A stretch of DNA of 64,000 bases from Orobanche coerulescens (lineage: Eukaryota; Streptophyta; Magnoliopsida; Lamiales; Orobanchaceae). Made by a program: the position numbers and the translations under genes. Below are positions 22,891-35,133 of the stretch, in pieces. Below the pieces are notes generated by a model that was not told where the DNA came from, did no database searches, and saw only the letters and a list, made by a program, of their open reading frames with translations. The DNA is taken from NCBI GenBank assembly GCA_033398695.1, contig CM065812.1, positions 136,654,858 through 136,718,857 of the forward strand, read 5' to 3'. Within the stretch, counting starts at the first letter, position 1; each line of letters opens with the position of its first letter.

Positions 22891-23933
22891 TGTTGGGTAC
22901 GGGGTCCGATATTGCGCCGTGTTGTGGAAGCGTAAATATCAAGTGCGGAAAATTAAATGACGCAAGGATTTATAGAGGTTCGGCTATAAACGAGCCTACG
23001 TCCTCTCTCGGTATCTTTTTCAATAGGCTAAAGAAAAACCTCTTCTCTTATATTCTATCGGTCGAGGTATAACCGTTACAATCACGTCTTCTATTGGTCT
23101 GTGATAAACCACTCGTACTTGTCTTTGTGTCGGTCCAAGTTAAATCGTTTTCCTTTTCGTAGGACAAGGAATCAACCTCTTTAGCTTTCTATGGGTACTA
23201 GATAAACCTCACTTAGAAGCGATTGTGATTCTAATAATGCCGGATCCTTGATCCTAATAACACCGAATCCAATCGTATCTCTTCTTTTACCACTCGTGTA
23301 TGTTTTCGTGAATTCTCACTCAAACACTTACAATTAAGCTCAATATCAACAACAAGAATGTGTATAATAATATCACAAGTATAGACTATTTGCTCAAGGT
23401 TGTTGTTCTCAAACAATACCATAGGAATGGTATTTATAGGCTCCATCATCAAACTAGCCGTTAGCTGCCAGACTGCTCATTACGTACGCTATCGTCTCCT
23501 TATTACATACGCAAGCCTCGTTACGTACGTTAACCACCACGGGTTACGTACGTAAGCCTCTGCCAGATTCAGTCCAGGGAGTTTCGTTATTTGAGTTACG
23601 TACGTTAGCCATCTACCCATTACGTACGTTAACTTTAGTCAATATGTCCGTTGCTCGCTGGCCTATGCCATGACGTCATCTTCCAACATTCTTCTTCTTT
23701 GACTTCGCAAACAGCACATTACGTACGTTACATAACATGTATTACATACGTTAAGCATCCAATATTACGTACGTTAATCTATCTGTATAGCGTACGTTAA
23801 TAGTCCTTCTGTCCAGCTTTTTGCACTTCGTTTTCCTACGATGCTTGCTTCGCCTCTTCGTTGTTTTGTTTTGTTTAACACCTTTAATCATCAAAACACT
23901 TTTAATTTATGTATGGAACAAATTGTTCCAACA
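22891..23933 (-). repeat. 3' LTR of the gag-only Copia element (1043 bp)
   Basis: Minus strand starts TGTTGGAACAATTTGTTCC and ends TACCCAACA. Contains GTTTTGATGATTAAAGG after the start, the SIRE-type style. Close match to 35134-35935. Confidence 0.9.
23431..23801 (-). promoter_or_regulatory. Copia U3 palindrome array (TTACGTACGTTAA type) and TATA box
   Basis: Ten palindromes or decayed copies between 23480 and 23801. Starts at 23480/23503, 23521/23544 and 23596/23620 give pitches of 23, 23 and 24 bp. TATAAATA on the minus strand at 23438-23431 lies about 40 bp downstream of the array. A TGACGTCA sits inside the array at 23671. Confidence 0.65.
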
Positions 23934-24452
23934 ATCTCCCCCTTTTTGATGATTACAAAACAAAACATCGTCGATGGGATTTACCTGCAAAAATACAAAT
24001 ATATATATATATATGTGTACAGACCAAAGTTTTCGACTTTGTCCGTTTCATTAGTTCTTCTCCCATTTCTTTTTCGACTCCTTCTTTCTTTTCTTCTTTT
24101 CTTTTCTCATTTTCAATTTTTTTTCATCGTCTTTTTGACGACTCCTCATTTTTCTTTTCTCATTTTCGACTTCTCCTTATTTTTGTTCAACTCCTTCGTT
24201 TTTCCAATTCTTTTTGTATGCTATCGATTTTATTCGATTTTCTCCCCCTTTCACGGTTAATTACATTTTCGACTTATTTCTCCATTCTCCTATCTCTTCC
24301 CCTTTTTGTATTCATCAAAAAAATGCAATAAAATGCCAATAAAAAATTCAATAAATATGAAATATGCAAAAATAAATCCAAGGGTATTAACTCCCCCTGA
24401 AAATATTATCCCTTTTAAAAAAAACTACTCCCCCTGAGTAAAATACCAAAAA
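23934..24452 (-). other. Copia 3' region: PPT and pyrimidine-rich tract
   Basis: Minus-strand purine tract AAAAAGGGGGAGAT (23934-23947) before the LTR. Then a plus-strand CT-rich stretch (about 24050-24300), and two further GGGGGAGT boxes on the minus strand (near 24395 and 24430). No pol sequence is present. Confidence 0.7.
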
Positions 24453-24727
24453 TCAATGTTTGGGGATCCAACCTATAGTTGGTTTTTGTTTAGAAACGTA
24501 GACGATATTTGAAACGATTGTTCCTTTAGGAACCCAAATTTTCTTAATTTTTATCGTCCGTCTCGGGCTTTTGCAACTTGAAATATGATGTCCGATTTTT
24601 AAACACTTTTCGCAATGGGGTATCTTAATATTAACGGATTCGTTTTTCAAACGAGTTTTGAATCCTAACCCCTCTTTATTCAAAGTAAATTTTTGAACAC
24701 CAAGCATTTGTTCAAATTTCTCGTTTC
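24453..24727 (-). pseudogene. C-terminal part of Copia gag
   Basis: Continues the gag frame of 33804-35075 after removal of Tekay-3a and one copy of the GTTTC duplication; the frame is kept across the join. Contains a second CCHC knuckle CEKCLKIGHHISSC (C-x2-C-x4-H-x4-C, about 24590-24630) and KKIWVPKG, a SIRE gag signature. Ends in TGA at 24453, directly followed by the 3' region, so pol is missing and not merely shifted. Confidence 0.85.
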
Positions 24728-26815
24728 TGTAACACCCCAATTCACAAATGGGACATTACACGCCGTAGAACCCCCTGAGGTCTACCAGGCTAACTCATGA
24801 CACGTAAACCACAATGATAACCCAAAAGATGCACCCAAAAAGTAAATAAGGCCATGGCCTCGGCCAAAACATTTTAACGGAGTACGTGAGACATAAGTTA
24901 AATACCAATTTATTGCCCACGCAGGGGACTTAAATCATGTTTAAGAACAAACAGTCTAACTCCAGTACTCAACAGATGCAATGACCAAACAGAAAAAAAA
25001 TACAGACTCGAGCCACATCATCATGCCAACCCATCCTTTGTATGCGCATCCCGTGCCAGCTCCTCAGCTCGACCAGTACCTGAAATGCATAAGACGCATT
25101 TCCCCCATTTAAGGGGTTAGCATTCGAATAGCTAGTGCAAGTACACAATTACACAACATTATATACATACACGATTCAACGCCAACAAATCGTTAGGAAA
25201 ATCATTTTGAAAATCAATATTCCGGAATATCACATTAACACCAAAACAGTATATCAACAAGTTTCCCACATCACAACTATCCACGCTTGGTAACTCGCGA
25301 CCGTACCCATTAGTATCGGTCCCCAGAGGTCCCGTCGGACCGTCCCCAGGTGAGAAACCACTTCCGTGGCCGTACCCATTAGTATCCCCCAGAGGTCCCG
25401 TCGAAACGTCCCCAGGTGGAAGAACATCAACGCACGCACCCAAGTCCACTTCCGTGGCCGTACCCATTAGTATCGGCCCCCAGAGGCCACATGCCATCCC
25501 CAGGTGGAAGAGAAACAATCACATTCGTTCAATAATACCATTTACATCATTCGCATCAAAATCATACGCACATAACGGAATGTAATACATGTACTTGCCT
25601 GGAATAAGACGAAACGAAGGAAACGACGAAGGAATAGGTTTCGGTCCGAACAATCCTCCCAAATCCGTTCCTAACACAATAACGGTATACAACAAGTCTC
25701 AAAAATGCGGAAAGGTAAGAATTCATCCTAATTCTACCCGTTGGAACAATTTGTCGGTCATACAAGGTCAAAACCGAATCCCAACTATCAATGGGGAAAA
25801 CATCGAGTTTAATCCGTAAAACCACAAGAGAAACAAGGGATGGTGATTACGCCATCGAAATCTAACAATCGTAAGGGGCAAATCGGACTAGAAGGGTGAA
25901 ACCTAAAACAAAACCCCAAAATCCCCAAAAGTTAGGGTTCTAAGGGATTATACCTCGATTCGGATGGAGAATGATGATGATTAATCTTCCTTGGAACGCA
26001 ATAATCAACCTTCAGAGGGTTTCTACGGATTGCACCGGACAAATCGCTCCAAATCGCTCCAAGGAAACTCACGTCGCGAGAAAGAAAGAAAAGAAATGAA
26101 ATGAGGCGACTGAGGATAAGTCAGGAATTAAAAGGCCTGACAGTGCGTTACGTACGTTAACGCAAGCTGTTAACGTATGTTATGAGGGTTACGTACGTAA
26201 CCTAACACTGGTTAACGTACGTAACAAACAGCCTGCCTTAAAATGCGAAGGCCATAACGTACGTTATGGATCATGCATAACGTACGTTATGCATGCAGCA
26301 GTTCCCAGTTTTGAACACTACATTCTGCACAGTCGATACAGCGACGAAACACGACACAAGGATAGAATTAGAGGTGTAATTATGAGGTGTTCATAACAAC
26401 GAAGCTGAGTGTTGAAAGAAAATGCACTTCTAACTACCGAGGAATCCACAATACGACAAGGAGGGTAAAGGCACCCTAAACTCTTAAGAAATTACAAAAT
26501 GGCCTAAACATCCGAAAATTCACGATACAACGTCGGATTAACAATCTGAAACTCACAACATGCTCTGCTCAACCATACGAACTCATGGAAATAGGAAAAT
26601 GACGAAATCGAACGAGTTTAACGAGAATCGAATACACATGCGATAAAATATAACTCAAGATTAAATTACGTAAAAACATCATCGAGACTCGTCCCAACGG
26701 AGAAACTCCAAGAATAAAATAGATTCAAAATTCCAAAACGGTGCCAAGCACGTTGTCCGAAACGAATATACACCAAAAATAGAAATTACTAAAAATAAAA
26801 AGTACAGATATTACA
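24728..26815 (-). repeat. 3' LTR of Tekay-3a (2088 bp)
   Basis: Minus strand starts TGTAATATCTGTAC and ends GGGGTGTTACA. It carries three direct copies of a block around CGTACCCATTAGTATC (about 25300-25490, period 70-90 bp) and a palindrome array at 26146-26295. Confidence 0.95.
26125..26295 (-). promoter_or_regulatory. Tekay-3a 3' LTR palindrome array (TTAACGTACGTTAA type)
   Basis: Six sites with ACGT cores at 26150, 26173, 26191, 26215, 26257 and 26280; pitches 23, 18, 24 and 23 bp apart from the 42-bp gap. Downstream on the minus strand is CCTTTTAATTCC, a weak TATA-like sequence about 15 bp from the array. Confidence 0.6.
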
Positions 26816-26829
26816 TTCTCTCCCCCTAA
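26816..26829 (-). other. Polypurine tract of Tekay-3a
   Basis: Minus strand TTTTAGGGGGAGAGAA before the LTR start, after the GTTTCGGGACGAAAC box. Confidence 0.8.
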
Positions 26830-26850
26830 AAATAAGTTTCGTCCCGAAAC

Positions 26851-28497
26851 TTACAGCGCGAATAACTCGGGGTATCTTGACCTCATACTCTCTTCCGTCT
26901 CCCACGTGGCTTCCTCGGATCCATGCCTCGACCACTTCACTTTAACCAAAGGAATGGTTTTGTGCCTGAGTTGCTTCACCCGACGTTCTAAGATCTGAAT
27001 CGGCCTCTCCTCGAAGGTAATGTCGGGCCCCAACTCGATCTCTCCAAAGTCAATAATATGGCTAGGGTCCGGTACGTACTTCCTGAGCTGGGAAACATGA
27101 AATACATTATGCACGTGGCTCAGGGACGGCGGCAAGCCTAACCGATATGCAAGCTCTCCGACTCTCTCTAGGATCTCGAACGGCCCAATAAATCTCGGAC
27201 TAAGTTTACCCTTCCGACCGAAGCGGTAAACTCCCCGTGTCGGCGACACCTTAAGCAACACATGGTCTCCCACCTCAAACTCCAACGGACGGCGACATGT
27301 ATCGGCATAAGACTTCTGTCGGCTTTGGGCCGTCACCAACCTATCGCGAATGAGAGCAATCTTCTCCCTCGTCTCAACTACTATATCGGGCTCTGTACCA
27401 ATCAGCTCGGACGCATCATCCCAACACAATGGCGATCTGCACCTCCTCCCATACAATGCCTCGAATGGTGCCATTTTGATCGAGGCGTGCCAACTATTGT
27501 TGTAGGTGAACTCGATCAATGGCAAGTGTGACTCCCAATCATCCTTCCCATCTAAGGCGCAGGCTCTCAACATATCCTCCAGTGTCTGTATCGTCCGCTC
27601 AGACTATCCGTCTGTGTGAGGGTGGTAGGATGTACTAAGTCTCAACTCGGTCCCCAAAGCTCTATGAACGGCCTGCCAAAAATGTGATATGAACCGGCCA
27701 TCACGATCCGAAACAATACTCTTAGGTGTCCCATGCAACCTCACTATCTCCGCAATAAACACTCGCGCTAGTCTCTCTGGCCCCCAAGTGTCCTTAACAT
27801 TTAGAAAATGAGTTGATTTGGTTAGTCGATCGACAACGACTCAAATCTTGTTCATTCCAGTCCGAGTCTTAGGCATACCGGTAATGAAATCCATAGAAAT
27901 ATCCTCCCATTTCCACTCCGGGATAGGAAGTGGTCGTAAAAGCCCCGCGGGTCGCTGATGCTCGATCTTAACCTGCTGACAGGTCAAACACCTCGACACA
28001 AACTCGCTAACGTCTGTCTTCAAATTACTCCACCAGTAGTTACTCCTCACATCTTTATACATTTTACTCATACCAGGATGTATGGAGTAAGGTGTGGTAT
28101 GAGCTTCACTCAAGATCTTCTGTCTCAGCTCAACAACATTTGGTACACATAGTCTGCCGCGAAATCTCAGAACTCCATCATCGTGAACCACAAATCCAGG
28201 GGCTTTCCCCTTCCTCACATCCTCCCTCAACTGGGCCAAAAACGGATCGTCATACTGTTTCGCCTTTATATCATCAGTCAAGGACGAAGTGATCTCTAAA
28301 GCACATAACTGACCCTGAACTCTCTGAACCCAAACCTCGATATTCTGAAAAATAAGATCTCGCTGGATCCCACTCTGTGGTGTAAGTACCTCTAACATCT
28401 GTAACGCCATCGGCTTCCGGCTCAACGCATCAACCACTACATTAGCGTTGCCCGGATGGTAAAGTATCTCGAGGTCGTAATCTTTAATTAGCTCCAA
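26851..28497 (-). pseudogene. Tekay-3a integrase with chromodomain-type C-terminus
   Basis: Zinc segment with HTTPYSIHPG and CLTC; core with D in ISMDFITG (about 27890), D in the SDRDGRF-type motif (about 27700) and E in the helix after the TDG-SERTIQ site (about 27580). C-terminal GPFEILERVGELAYRL, then the Tekay-type chromodomain IPLVKVKWSRHGSEEATWE (about 26890-26950). Stops: TGA at about 27839 where a Trp stands in relatives, and TAG at about 27607 where a Gln stands. The chromodomain is thought to steer chromoviruses to heterochromatin. Confidence 0.88.
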
Positions 28498-28506
28498 CCA
28501 CCTACG

Positions 28507-29700
28507 CTATCTCATATTCAACTCTTTCTGACTGAAGATATACTTCAAGCTCTTGTGATCCGTAAAAATCTTACACGACGAACCATAGAGATAATGCCTC
28601 CAGATCTTTAAGGCGAAAACGACCGTAGCTAATTCCAAATCGTGCGTGGGGTAATTCACCTCATAAGGTTTCAACTGGCGGGACGCATACACAATGACCC
28701 TATCTCTCTGCATCAAAACACATCCGAGCCCGAGGACCGAAGCATCACTGTATACCACGAAATCATCGTTCCCCTGAGGCAACGCTAACACGGGTGCGGT
28801 GGTTAGTCGTCTCTTCAACTCGTCAAAACTACTCTGTCTGTCTGTGGTCTCGAATTTCTGAGTCTTCTGGAGCAACTGAGTGAGTGGTCTAGAGATCTTA
28901 GAAAACCCCTCAACAAATCTACGGTAATAGCCGGCGAGACCCAGAAAACTCCTCACTTCCTTCACATTCTTAGGCGGCTCCCAAGCCATCACCGTCTCTA
29001 TCTTCTGCGGATCTACCCGAACTCCCTCTGCTGAAATCACATGCCCGAGGAACATCACTTCCTCGAGCCAAAACTCACACTTAGAGAACTTCGCATACAA
29101 CTGCTCATCTCTCAGAATGTATAATACAATCCGGAGATGTAAGGCGTGCTCCTCCCGACTCCGTGAATAGATAAGAATGTCATCGATAATGACGACTACG
29201 AATTTGTCCAGATACTCAATAAAAACTTTGTTCATCAACTGCATGAACACTGCTGGGGCATTGGTTAGCCCGAAAGGCATAACCACAAACTCGTAATGGC
29301 CATATCTCGTCCGAAAGGCAGCTTTCGGTATATCGCTGTCCCGAATCCTCAACTGGTAGTAGCCTGATCACAAGTCAATCTTCGAAAAGACTGTCGCCCC
29401 TTGAAGCTGATCAAGCAAGTCGTCAATCCGGGGCGAAGGATATTTATTTTTGATGGTCAACTTGTTTAATTCTCGATAATCGATGCATAAACGAAGCGAT
29501 CCATCCTTCTTCTTAACAAAATGTACAGGCGCACCCCAAGGCGAAGCGCTCGGTCGAATATACCCTTTGTCTAACAACTCTCCCAACTGATTCTTCAACT
29601 CTAGCATCTCCGACGGTGCCATATGGTACGGTGCTCGAGAAATAGGGGCCGCATTCGGCTCAAGATCAATAGGAAACTCCACCTCTCGATGTGGTGGTAA
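28507..29700 (-). pseudogene. Tekay-3a reverse transcriptase and RNase H
   Basis: RT motifs [17 protein letters not shown] (about 29480), [15 protein letters not shown] (about 29270) and catalytic [11 protein letters not shown] (29164-29196). RNase H has [15 protein letters not shown] (about 28740) and [10 protein letters not shown] (about 28540). Stops at about 29366 (TGA in place of the Arg of KIDLRSGY) and 28504 (TAG in place of the Gln of NMRQRRW), both single C to T changes. Confidence 0.9.
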
Positions 29701-31454
29701 TCCCGGTAAGTCATCCGGAAATACATCGGGATACTCGCTAACAACTGGATTCGACGATATGTCAACCCCACCATCTTCCGCCTGCAGAGCGAAACACCAG
29801 TAGCCGACACAACCCTCGTTCAGAAGTTTCATCGCCTTCAAGGCGCTAATCACACTCCCCGATCTACCCGGCTTACAGCCGACGAGAGTATGCTCGGTGC
29901 CGTCCTCGGCAACTATCGAGATGGTACGAGTCCGATAGTTCATGATAGCACCGTGACGATCCAACCAATCGTCCCCGAGGATCAAATCCTCACCCTTAAG
30001 GTCTATAACAATAAGATTCGAGGGCCAATTCCGGCTCCCGATCCTCACTGGGCAATCCCTAACTTCTCGGTCCCCAACCATACGATCCCCGCTGGGCGTA
30101 CCCACTACAAACGGCTCACACTCAAACAAGCAGTCAAAGCCAATACGACTCACACAATCCGAAGCAATAAAGGAATGGGTCGCACCCGAATCAAAAAGCA
30201 CTGAAACTGGATGAGAAAGGATCTGAGTGGTACCTGACGCCACCGGAACGTCTGCCTCCTCTGTGCGCCTCATCTGATACAATCGGGGATGGACTGAACC
30301 CGAACTCGATGCTGCGCGGCGATCCGGCTGACTCCGACCTCTACCACGACCCGAACCCTGCGGAACATGAGTAGCTGGAGTGCTGTGATCCCTCTGATCG
30401 GCAGTGGTAGTCGGAACTCTAGCGGCCCTGGTGGCCCTCTCACAATGAGCTGCCCGATGCGATGCATCGCAAGTAAAGCAAGCAACTAACGGAAATGTGC
30501 AATCCTTCACAACGCGCTGCCGACTGTAATTAAAACAAACTCTCCCGCCGATGCAACAGATCGGGTGACAGTTACCACGAGATCCACCGGTGATGAAACG
30601 GCCTCTTCCTGTGTAGGAGCGAACGAGACCTCGGCCCGGACCACCTTTTTCGGCCGAGAACCCGCCAGTAGTCTTCTGCTTCTTAGCTTCCGAAACCGAA
30701 TCTGATTCCGGGATAGCCATATCGATCGCCAGAGCGCGATCCTGGTATTCCTTCAAAGTGGCACACATGAGCGGCGCCATACTCTGTCCAATATGCGGCT
30801 TCATGCGCATATTGAAGTAACGAATTTTATCAGCCTCCGTTCTCACTTGATCTCTCACGAAACCCAACTTCTGATTGTAAGAAATGATGGCCTGAGAAAT
30901 AGGCACATCCTGAGGTGTAGCGGTGAAGAACTCCACAATTCTGCGCTCCTTGACTGGCGGTGGACAATATTCTGCTTCCATAGAAACCCTGAACTCATCC
31001 CAAGTGGCCCGGCGGTCTCTGGGCGCAACGGCCTCCCACCATTCCGCAGATTCCTTATCCAGGAAGTACTGGGCAATATGTACCCTCCTGTCTTCAGGAC
31101 AAGCTACAGCATCAAAGGTCCTGGACAACTGAAAGAGCCAATTCTCCCAACCGAGGGAGTCAGAAGATCCGGAGAAACGAGGAGGGTGCATCTTAGTCAC
31201 CGTATGAAGCCACTCACTAGCTTCCTCTTCAGGTGTCGGGGGCGGATTCTGGCGTCCACCTTGAGCTATCTGAGCAAGCTGGGCTACTAACTGCTGAAGT
31301 ACGGCAGTAGCCCTGTGTCGGCATTATTACCCGACGGCACTGAGTGAGAGGCTGAGTCTGCAGAGGACTGAGAAAGTGAGCCCTCTTCATTATCAGCACC
31401 CCGACCATGGCCTCGGCCGCGTCCCCTAGCTGGTCTACCACGACCTCTCAACAT
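29701..31454 (-). pseudogene. Tekay-3a gag and protease
   Basis: Start ATG at 31454, followed by an Arg-Gly-rich N-terminus; a one-base shift near 31325 moves the frame. The capsid block has [16 protein letters not shown] and the [14 protein letters not shown] motif. One CCHC knuckle [13 protein letters not shown] (30443-30482). Protease active site [10 protein letters not shown] (about 30200), then [15 protein letters not shown] (about 29950). A splice-acceptor-like TTTTCTTCAG lies one base before the ATG. Confidence 0.88.
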
Positions 31455-31696
31455 ACTGAAGAAAATACGAATGGAACAAGATCAGAAAGATTCACAATCT
31501 ACAAGGTTGGTATCATAATTCTCAATTCCGAACAACGCAAGAAAATGAATACAGAAATATAAGTGTTCGAGGAGACTTACAGCCACGGGTCGCATGAAAA
31601 GACGGTAGCACGATGATATTAGGCTCAACGACTGACTCTAACGACACAACTGACAGACCCAAAATTAACCGACAGTCTAGGCATTCAAAACCTAAT

Positions 31697-31708
31697 CTCT
31701 GATACCAT
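31697..31708 (-). other. Primer binding site of Tekay-3a
   Basis: Minus strand TGGTATCAGAGA, three bases after the 5' LTR end; initiator-Met type. Confidence 0.82.
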
Positions 31709-31711
31709 AAA

Positions 31712-33803
31712 TGTAACACCCCAATTCACAAATGGGACATTACACGCCGTAGAACCCCCGTGAGGTCTACCAGGCTAACTCATGACACGTAAACCACAAT
31801 GATAACCCAAAAGATGCACCCAAAAAGTAAATAAGGTCGTGGCTTCGGCCAAAACATTTTAACGGAGTACATGAGACATAAGTTAAATACCAATTTATTG
31901 CCCACGCAGGGGACTTAAACCATGTTTAAGAACAAACAGTCTAACTCCAGTACTCAACAGATGCAATGACCAAACAGAAAAAAATACAGACTCGAGCCAC
32001 ATCATCATGCCAACCCATCCTTTGTATGCGCATCCCGTGCCAGCTCCTCAGCTCGACCAGTACCTGAAATGCATAAGACGCATTTCCCCCATTTAAGGGG
32101 TTAGCATTCGAATAGCTAGTGAAAGTACACAATTACACAACATTATATACATACACGATTCAACGCCAACAAATCGTTAGGAAAATCATTTTGAAAATCA
32201 ATATTCCGGAATATCACATTAACACCAAAACAGTATATCAACAAGTTTCCCACATCACAACTATCCACGCTTGGTAACTCGTGACCGTACCCATTAGTAT
32301 CGGTCCCCAGAGGTCCCTTCGGACCGTCCCCAGGTGAGAAACCACTTCCGTGGCCGTACCCATTAGTATTGGCCCCCAGAGGTCCCGTCGAACCGTCCCA
32401 AGGTGGAAGAACATCAACGCACGCACCCAAGTCCACTTCCGTGGCCGTACCCATTAGTATCGGCCCCCAGAGGCCACATGCCATCCCCAGGTGGAAGAGA
32501 AACAATCACATTCGTTCAATAATACCATTTACATCATTCGCATCAAAATCATACGCACATAACGGAATGTAATACATGTACTTGCCTGGAATAAGACGAA
32601 ACGAAGGAAACGACGAAGGAATAGGTTTCGATCCGAACAATCCTCCCAAATCCGTTCCTAACACAATAACAATATACAACAAGTCTCAAAAATGCGGAAA
32701 GGTAAGAATTCATCCTAATTCTACCCGTTGGAACAATTTGTCGGTTATACAAGGTCAAAACCGAATCCCAACTATCAACGGGGAAAAACATCGAGTTTAA
32801 TCCGTAAAACCACAAGAGAAACAAGGGATGGTGATTACGCCATCGAAATCTAACAATTGTAAGGGGCAAATCGGACTAGAAGGGTGAAACCTAAAACAAA
32901 ACCCCAAAATCCCCAAAAGTTAGGGTTCTAAGGGATTATACCTCGATTCGGATGGAGAATGATGATGATTAATCTTCCTTGGAACGCAATAATCAACCTT
33001 CAGAGGGTTTCTACGGATTGCACCGGACAAATCGCTCCAAATCGCTCCAAGGAAACTCACGTCGCGAGAAAGAAAGAAAAGAAATGAAATGAGGCGACTG
33101 AGGATAAGTCAGGAATTAAAAGGCCTGACAGCGCGTTACGTACGTTAACGCAAGCTGTTAACGTACGTTATGAGGGTTACATACGTAACCCAACACTGGT
33201 TAACGTACGTAACAAACAGCCTGCCCTAAAATGCGAAGGCCATAACGTACGTTATGGATCATGCATAATGTACGTTATGCATGCAGCAGTTCCCAGTTTT
33301 GAACACTACATTCTGCACAGTCGATACAGCGACGAAACACGACACAAGGATAGAATTAGAGGTGTAATTACGAGGTGTTCATAACAACGAAGCTGAGTGT
33401 TGAAAGAAAATGCACTTCTAACTACCGAGGAATCCACAATACGACAATGAGGGTAAAGGCACCCTAAACTCTTAAGAAATTACAAAATGGCCCAAACATC
33501 CGAAAATTCACGATACAACGTCGGATTAACAATCCGAAACTCACAACATGCTCTGCTCAACCATAAGAACTCATGGAAATAGGAAAATGACGAAATCAAA
33601 CGAGTTTAACGAGAATCGAATACACATGCGATAAAATATAACTCAAGATTAAATTACGTAAAAACATCATCGAGACTCGTCCCAACGGAGAAACTCCAAG
33701 GACAAAATAGATTCAAAATTCCAAAACGGTGCCAAGCACGTTGTCCGAAACGAATATACACCAAAAATAGAAATTACTAAAAATAAAAAGTACGGATATT
33801 ACA
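31712..33803 (-). repeat. 5' LTR of Tekay-3a (2092 bp)
   Basis: Near-identical to 24728-26815, with the same tandem blocks (about 32280-32490), the same palindrome array (33136-33281) and the same gene-like leader CGAG/GTATAATCCC (donor GT at 32941-32940, minus). Confidence 0.95.
33118..33283 (-). promoter_or_regulatory. Tekay-3a 5' LTR palindrome array
   Basis: Six ACGTACGT-type sites as in the 3' LTR, with a few single-base differences (for example ATACGTAA at 33180 and ATGTACGTT at 33268). This copy would drive transcription of the element. Confidence 0.6.
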
Positions 33804-35075
33804 GTTTCCGTGCGAGAATTTCTTTGTCAAAGATTTAAGCTCGGTTTGGATTTTAGCGAGATCATTCTTCAAAATATTTTCATTTTCAATACACTTTGAA
33901 TGATCGATTTCAACAAATTTCCCCTTTTCGATAATTTTGGAATTTTCAATTTCCAAATATTTAATTTTAGACTTAAGAGATTTGATTTCCGATAATGCAT
34001 TTTGAAAATCTATATGTAGTAATTCAAATGCATCAAAGAGTTCATCACGGGAGGATGTACTAACCTCGCTTTCGATGACGCTGTCGTCGAACGAACTCCG
34101 GGCCATGAGAGCGAGATTATTTTGATTGATGAATTCATCATCTTCGTCTTCATCGCTCCAAGTAGCGACGAGAACCTCCTTCTTGGGTTTGGCACAGCAA
34201 TGCTTAGCGAAGTGGCCTGGTTTTCCACATAGTCGACAAGAGTTGTCGAATTTCTTCGTTTCGCTTGAGATATCCTTCTTCCTCTGGTTTAATAAAGTTT
34301 GGAATTTATTAATATTCTTGGCATAATATGCCGCTTCTTCGTCGCTTTCTTCCACCGGGATTTCTTCTTTCTTTTTCGACATCTTAGCCTTCATGGCTAA
34401 CGATCGTTCCTTCGGCTTTGGCTTGACACTTCGTGATTTTAACACGATCTCATAATTCATTAGCGAACCAACGAGGGCGCTAAAATCAAGCGTGTTGAGA
34501 TATTTAGATTCTATAATCGCGGTCACGGTGCCATCCCATTCGCTAGGTAGTGATCGTAAAATTTTCTTAATTTTTTCACTACTAGATAATGGTTTTCCGA
34601 ACGAAGCAAGTCCATTGGTGATGATCGAGAATCGGTCGAGCATATTGGTGATGGACTCGTCACCCTTCATCATGAATAACTCGTAGTCATGGAGAAGCAT
34701 ATTGATTTTCGTCTCTTTGACTTGAGTTGTCCCTTCGTGTGTGATTTCTAGAATTTTCCATATTTCTTTCGCACTTTCACACGACGAGATTTGATTAACC
34801 TCTTCGGGATTTAAGGCACAAAATAAAAGTTGGGTGGCCTTACAATTTAGATGGTCAGTTTTCCAATCGACATCGTCGTATTCTTCAAAAGATTTGAGCG
34901 TACCGTCGGATTTGATAGGAACTTTTGGGCCGAGACAAATATTCTTCCAAATCTCTATATCGTAGGCACGAATAAAGATTGATATCTTTTTCTTCAATGT
35001 CAAATAATTTGAGCCATCGAAGAATGGTGGTCGGTTGAGAGCAAGGCCTTCGACTGGAGAGAATTGAAACGCCAT
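33804..35075 (-). pseudogene. Copia gag, N-terminal and central part
   Basis: ATG at 35075 opens MAFQFSPVEGL, then a DUF4219-like start (PPFFDGSNYLTLKKKI), a UBN2-type capsid region (about residues 60-220, with AKEIWKILEITHEGTTQVKE), a Lys/Glu linker, the knuckle CRLCGKPGHFAKHC (about 34205-34245) and a coiled coil near the end. Uninterrupted for over 420 codons until Tekay-3a enters at 33804. With 24453-24727 it would give one gag of about 515 residues. Such gag-only elements depend on a partner for pol. Confidence 0.88.
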
Positions 35076-35119
35076 TGGATCTTTTTCTCCTTGGATGTTA
35101 AGCCGCGTATTGGAGTACC

Positions 35120-35131
35120 GCTCCGATACCA
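35120..35131 (-). other. Primer binding site of the Copia element
   Basis: Minus strand TGGTATCGGAGC, the same G-variant as in the LARD and the level-5 Tekay, two bases after the LTR. Confidence 0.8.
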
Positions 35132-35133
35132 AT

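Larger units (their letters stand above)
24728..33803 (-). mobile_element. Tekay-3a: full-length Tekay-type chromovirus with both LTRs and TSD
   Basis: 9076 bp with LTRs 24728-26815 and 31712-33803. The 5-bp target duplication GTTTC is at 24723-24727 and 33804-33808. PBS 31697-31708, PPT 26816-26829. Order on the minus strand: gag, PR, RT, RNase H, INT with a chromodomain-type C-terminus. The LTRs look nearly identical, so insertion is recent compared with the host Copia and Athila-A. Coding is interrupted by one frameshift and four stops. Confidence 0.95.

Noticed and set aside
23841..24331. Ser/Phe-rich frames of about 140 codons
   Set aside because: They come from the pyrimidine-rich 3' region and LTR edge of the Copia element.
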